Shown in pieces: positions 63,417-64,000 of a stretch of 64,000 nt of DNA. This DNA is from Nocardioides ungokensis. GTDB taxonomy: Bacteria; Actinomycetota; Actinomycetes; Propionibacteriales; Nocardioidaceae. The stretch spans positions 2,737,001 to 2,801,000 of the forward strand of contig NZ_CP059164.1 in the NCBI RefSeq assembly GCF_013466985.1, written 5' to 3'. The notes under the pieces are model-generated. The model worked only from the letters and a program-made list of their open reading frames with translations. It was not told the DNA's origin and searched no databases. How positions within the stretch are numbered: the first letter of the stretch is position 1; the number at the start of each line of letters is the position of its first letter. Both the position numbers and the translations under genes were made by a program.

Positions 63417-64000
63417 GCGCCGGCCCCCGGGACGTCGTAGGTCAGCTCGAGTCCGTCGGCCCAGCTCGAGCAGCCGCACCCGTCGGGGTCCGGGAGCGTC
63501 TCGATGGTGCGCGTCAGCAGGCCCTTGAGGCGCTCGAGGTTGGCGCGGAACAGCGCGAAGACCTCCTCCTGGCCCACCCCTGAGCCGGCCTCGACGCCGG
63601 CGTCCATGTCGGTCACCAGGGCGATCGCGGCGTAGCACTGCCGCATCTCCCGGGCGAGCACCGCCTCGGGGTGGCCGGTCATGTTGACCAGGCTCCAGCC
63701 CTGGGCGGCGTAGTGCTGCGACTCCGCACGGGTCGAGAAGCGCGGCCCCTCCACGACGACCATGGTGCCCCCCGAGGTGACCGAGGGGTCGGCGCCCGCG
63801 ATGGTCTCGGAGAGCCGCGGGCAGTAGGGGTCCGCGAACGGCAGGTGCACGGCGCCGCTCTCCACGAAGGACTGGGTGCGGGCGCTGGTGCGGTCGACGA
63901 GCTGGTCGGGGACCACCACGTCGCCGGGGGCGACGTCGTCGCGCAGGCCGCCGACCGCACAGGGAGCGAGCACCTGGCGCACGCCCAGGGACCGCAGGGC
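63413..64000 (-). CDS. mtnP: S-methyl-5'-thioadenosine phosphorylase, C-terminal part (runs off window)
   Basis: 196 residues visible; the first part lies beyond base 64000. VLAPCAVGGLRDDVAPGDVVVPDQLVDRT, MVVVEGPRFSTRAES, WSLVNMTGHPEAVLAREM and YAAIALVTDMDAG match MTA phosphorylase (MTAP/PNP family), including the NMTGxPE nucleoside-binding loop and TDMDAG (Asp for the purine). Cleaves methylthioadenosine to adenine and methylthioribose-1-phosphate, salvaging the by-product of polyamine synthesis and similar reactions. Coupled to the epimerase gene by a 4-bp overlap. Confidence 0.92.
   Translation of the reverse strand, partial: ALRSLGVRQVLAPCAVGGLRDDVAPGDVVVPDQLVDRTSARTQSFVESGAVHLPFADPYCPRLSETIAGADPSVTSGGTMVVVEGPRFSTRAESQHYAAQGWSLVNMTGHPEAVLAREMRQCYAAIALVTDMDAGVEAGSGVGQEEVFALFRANLERLKGLLTRTIETLPDPDGCGCSSWADGLELTYDVPGAGA

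Overview
This 64 kb window is high-GC actinobacterial DNA. Gene content points to a Nocardioides-like member of the Propionibacteriales: an SsgA-family protein, a Pls/PosA-type membrane NRPS, an F420-type reductase, actinobacterial LexA boxes, a sulfur leader peptide and the Gly-Cys-Val tRNA trio. The assignment is inferred from gene families only; no similarity search was run. A technical caution applies throughout: about 17 genes carry single-base frameshifts, mostly missing one base in a C/G run, and the flanking protein sequence continues perfectly in another frame. This looks like residual consensus error more than genuine pseudogenisation, so these genes are annotated as one locus each.

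Layout. 1-15 kb: the N-terminal half of thrS; a very large secreted repeat protein (about 2,320 aa) built from a four-domain super-repeat; a reductase; four tRNA genes plus a tRNA-Val remnant; SsgA-like and class IV aminotransferase genes; a small gene behind a LexA box; a stand-alone LigD-type phosphoesterase; a lipoprotein nuclease; a DUF2252 protein; and a DksA-like protein without its zinc cysteines. 15-26 kb: an alkyl sulfatase, then a surface-glycan cluster containing a UDP-sulfoquinovose synthase, a second epimerase, a GT2, two GT-C-like membrane proteins, a methyltransferase and a GtrA protein. 26-31 kb: aquaporin, small gene, gene-free patch with paired hairpins, STAS protein, potassium channel, YihY protein and AidB. 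32-37.7 kb: Pls-type NRPS, M1 peptidase and a 4'-phosphopantetheinyl transferase that could load the NRPS carrier protein. 37.7-43.2 kb: C4-dicarboxylate symporter with divergent two-component system; MarR regulator divergent from a phosphotransferase across a clear operator. 43.3-46 kb: glyA and YbjQ-like genes. 46.1-49.9 kb: sulfur assimilation unit (leader peptide, siroheme sulfite reductase, zinc-ribbon protein, 4Fe-4S CysH, sirohydrochlorin chelatase), ending in a 42-bp tandem repeat. 50-55.4 kb: PPK2/HipA-like/DUF3037 operon, GNAT, phosphoribosyltransferase, and recA-recX under a LexA-box promoter. 55.4-64 kb: a compact run of overlapping genes (GT2, DUF2064 transferase, methyltransferase, membrane molybdopterin oxidoreductase, small membrane protein, response regulator, histidine kinase), flanked by a divergent membrane protein, a zinc-ribbon epimerase and mtnP.

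Two themes connect the genes. One is sulfur: sulfite made by CysH feeds the sulfite reductase and is also the substrate of UDP-sulfoquinovose synthase, and an alkyl sulfatase and a sulfite-oxidase-fold protein are also present. The other is envelope glycan or lipid assembly, in the 17-26 kb and 59-63 kb clusters. The last cluster, in which the sugar, methyl-transfer and redox genes are translationally coupled to a two-component system, is the best candidate here for an undescribed pathway.
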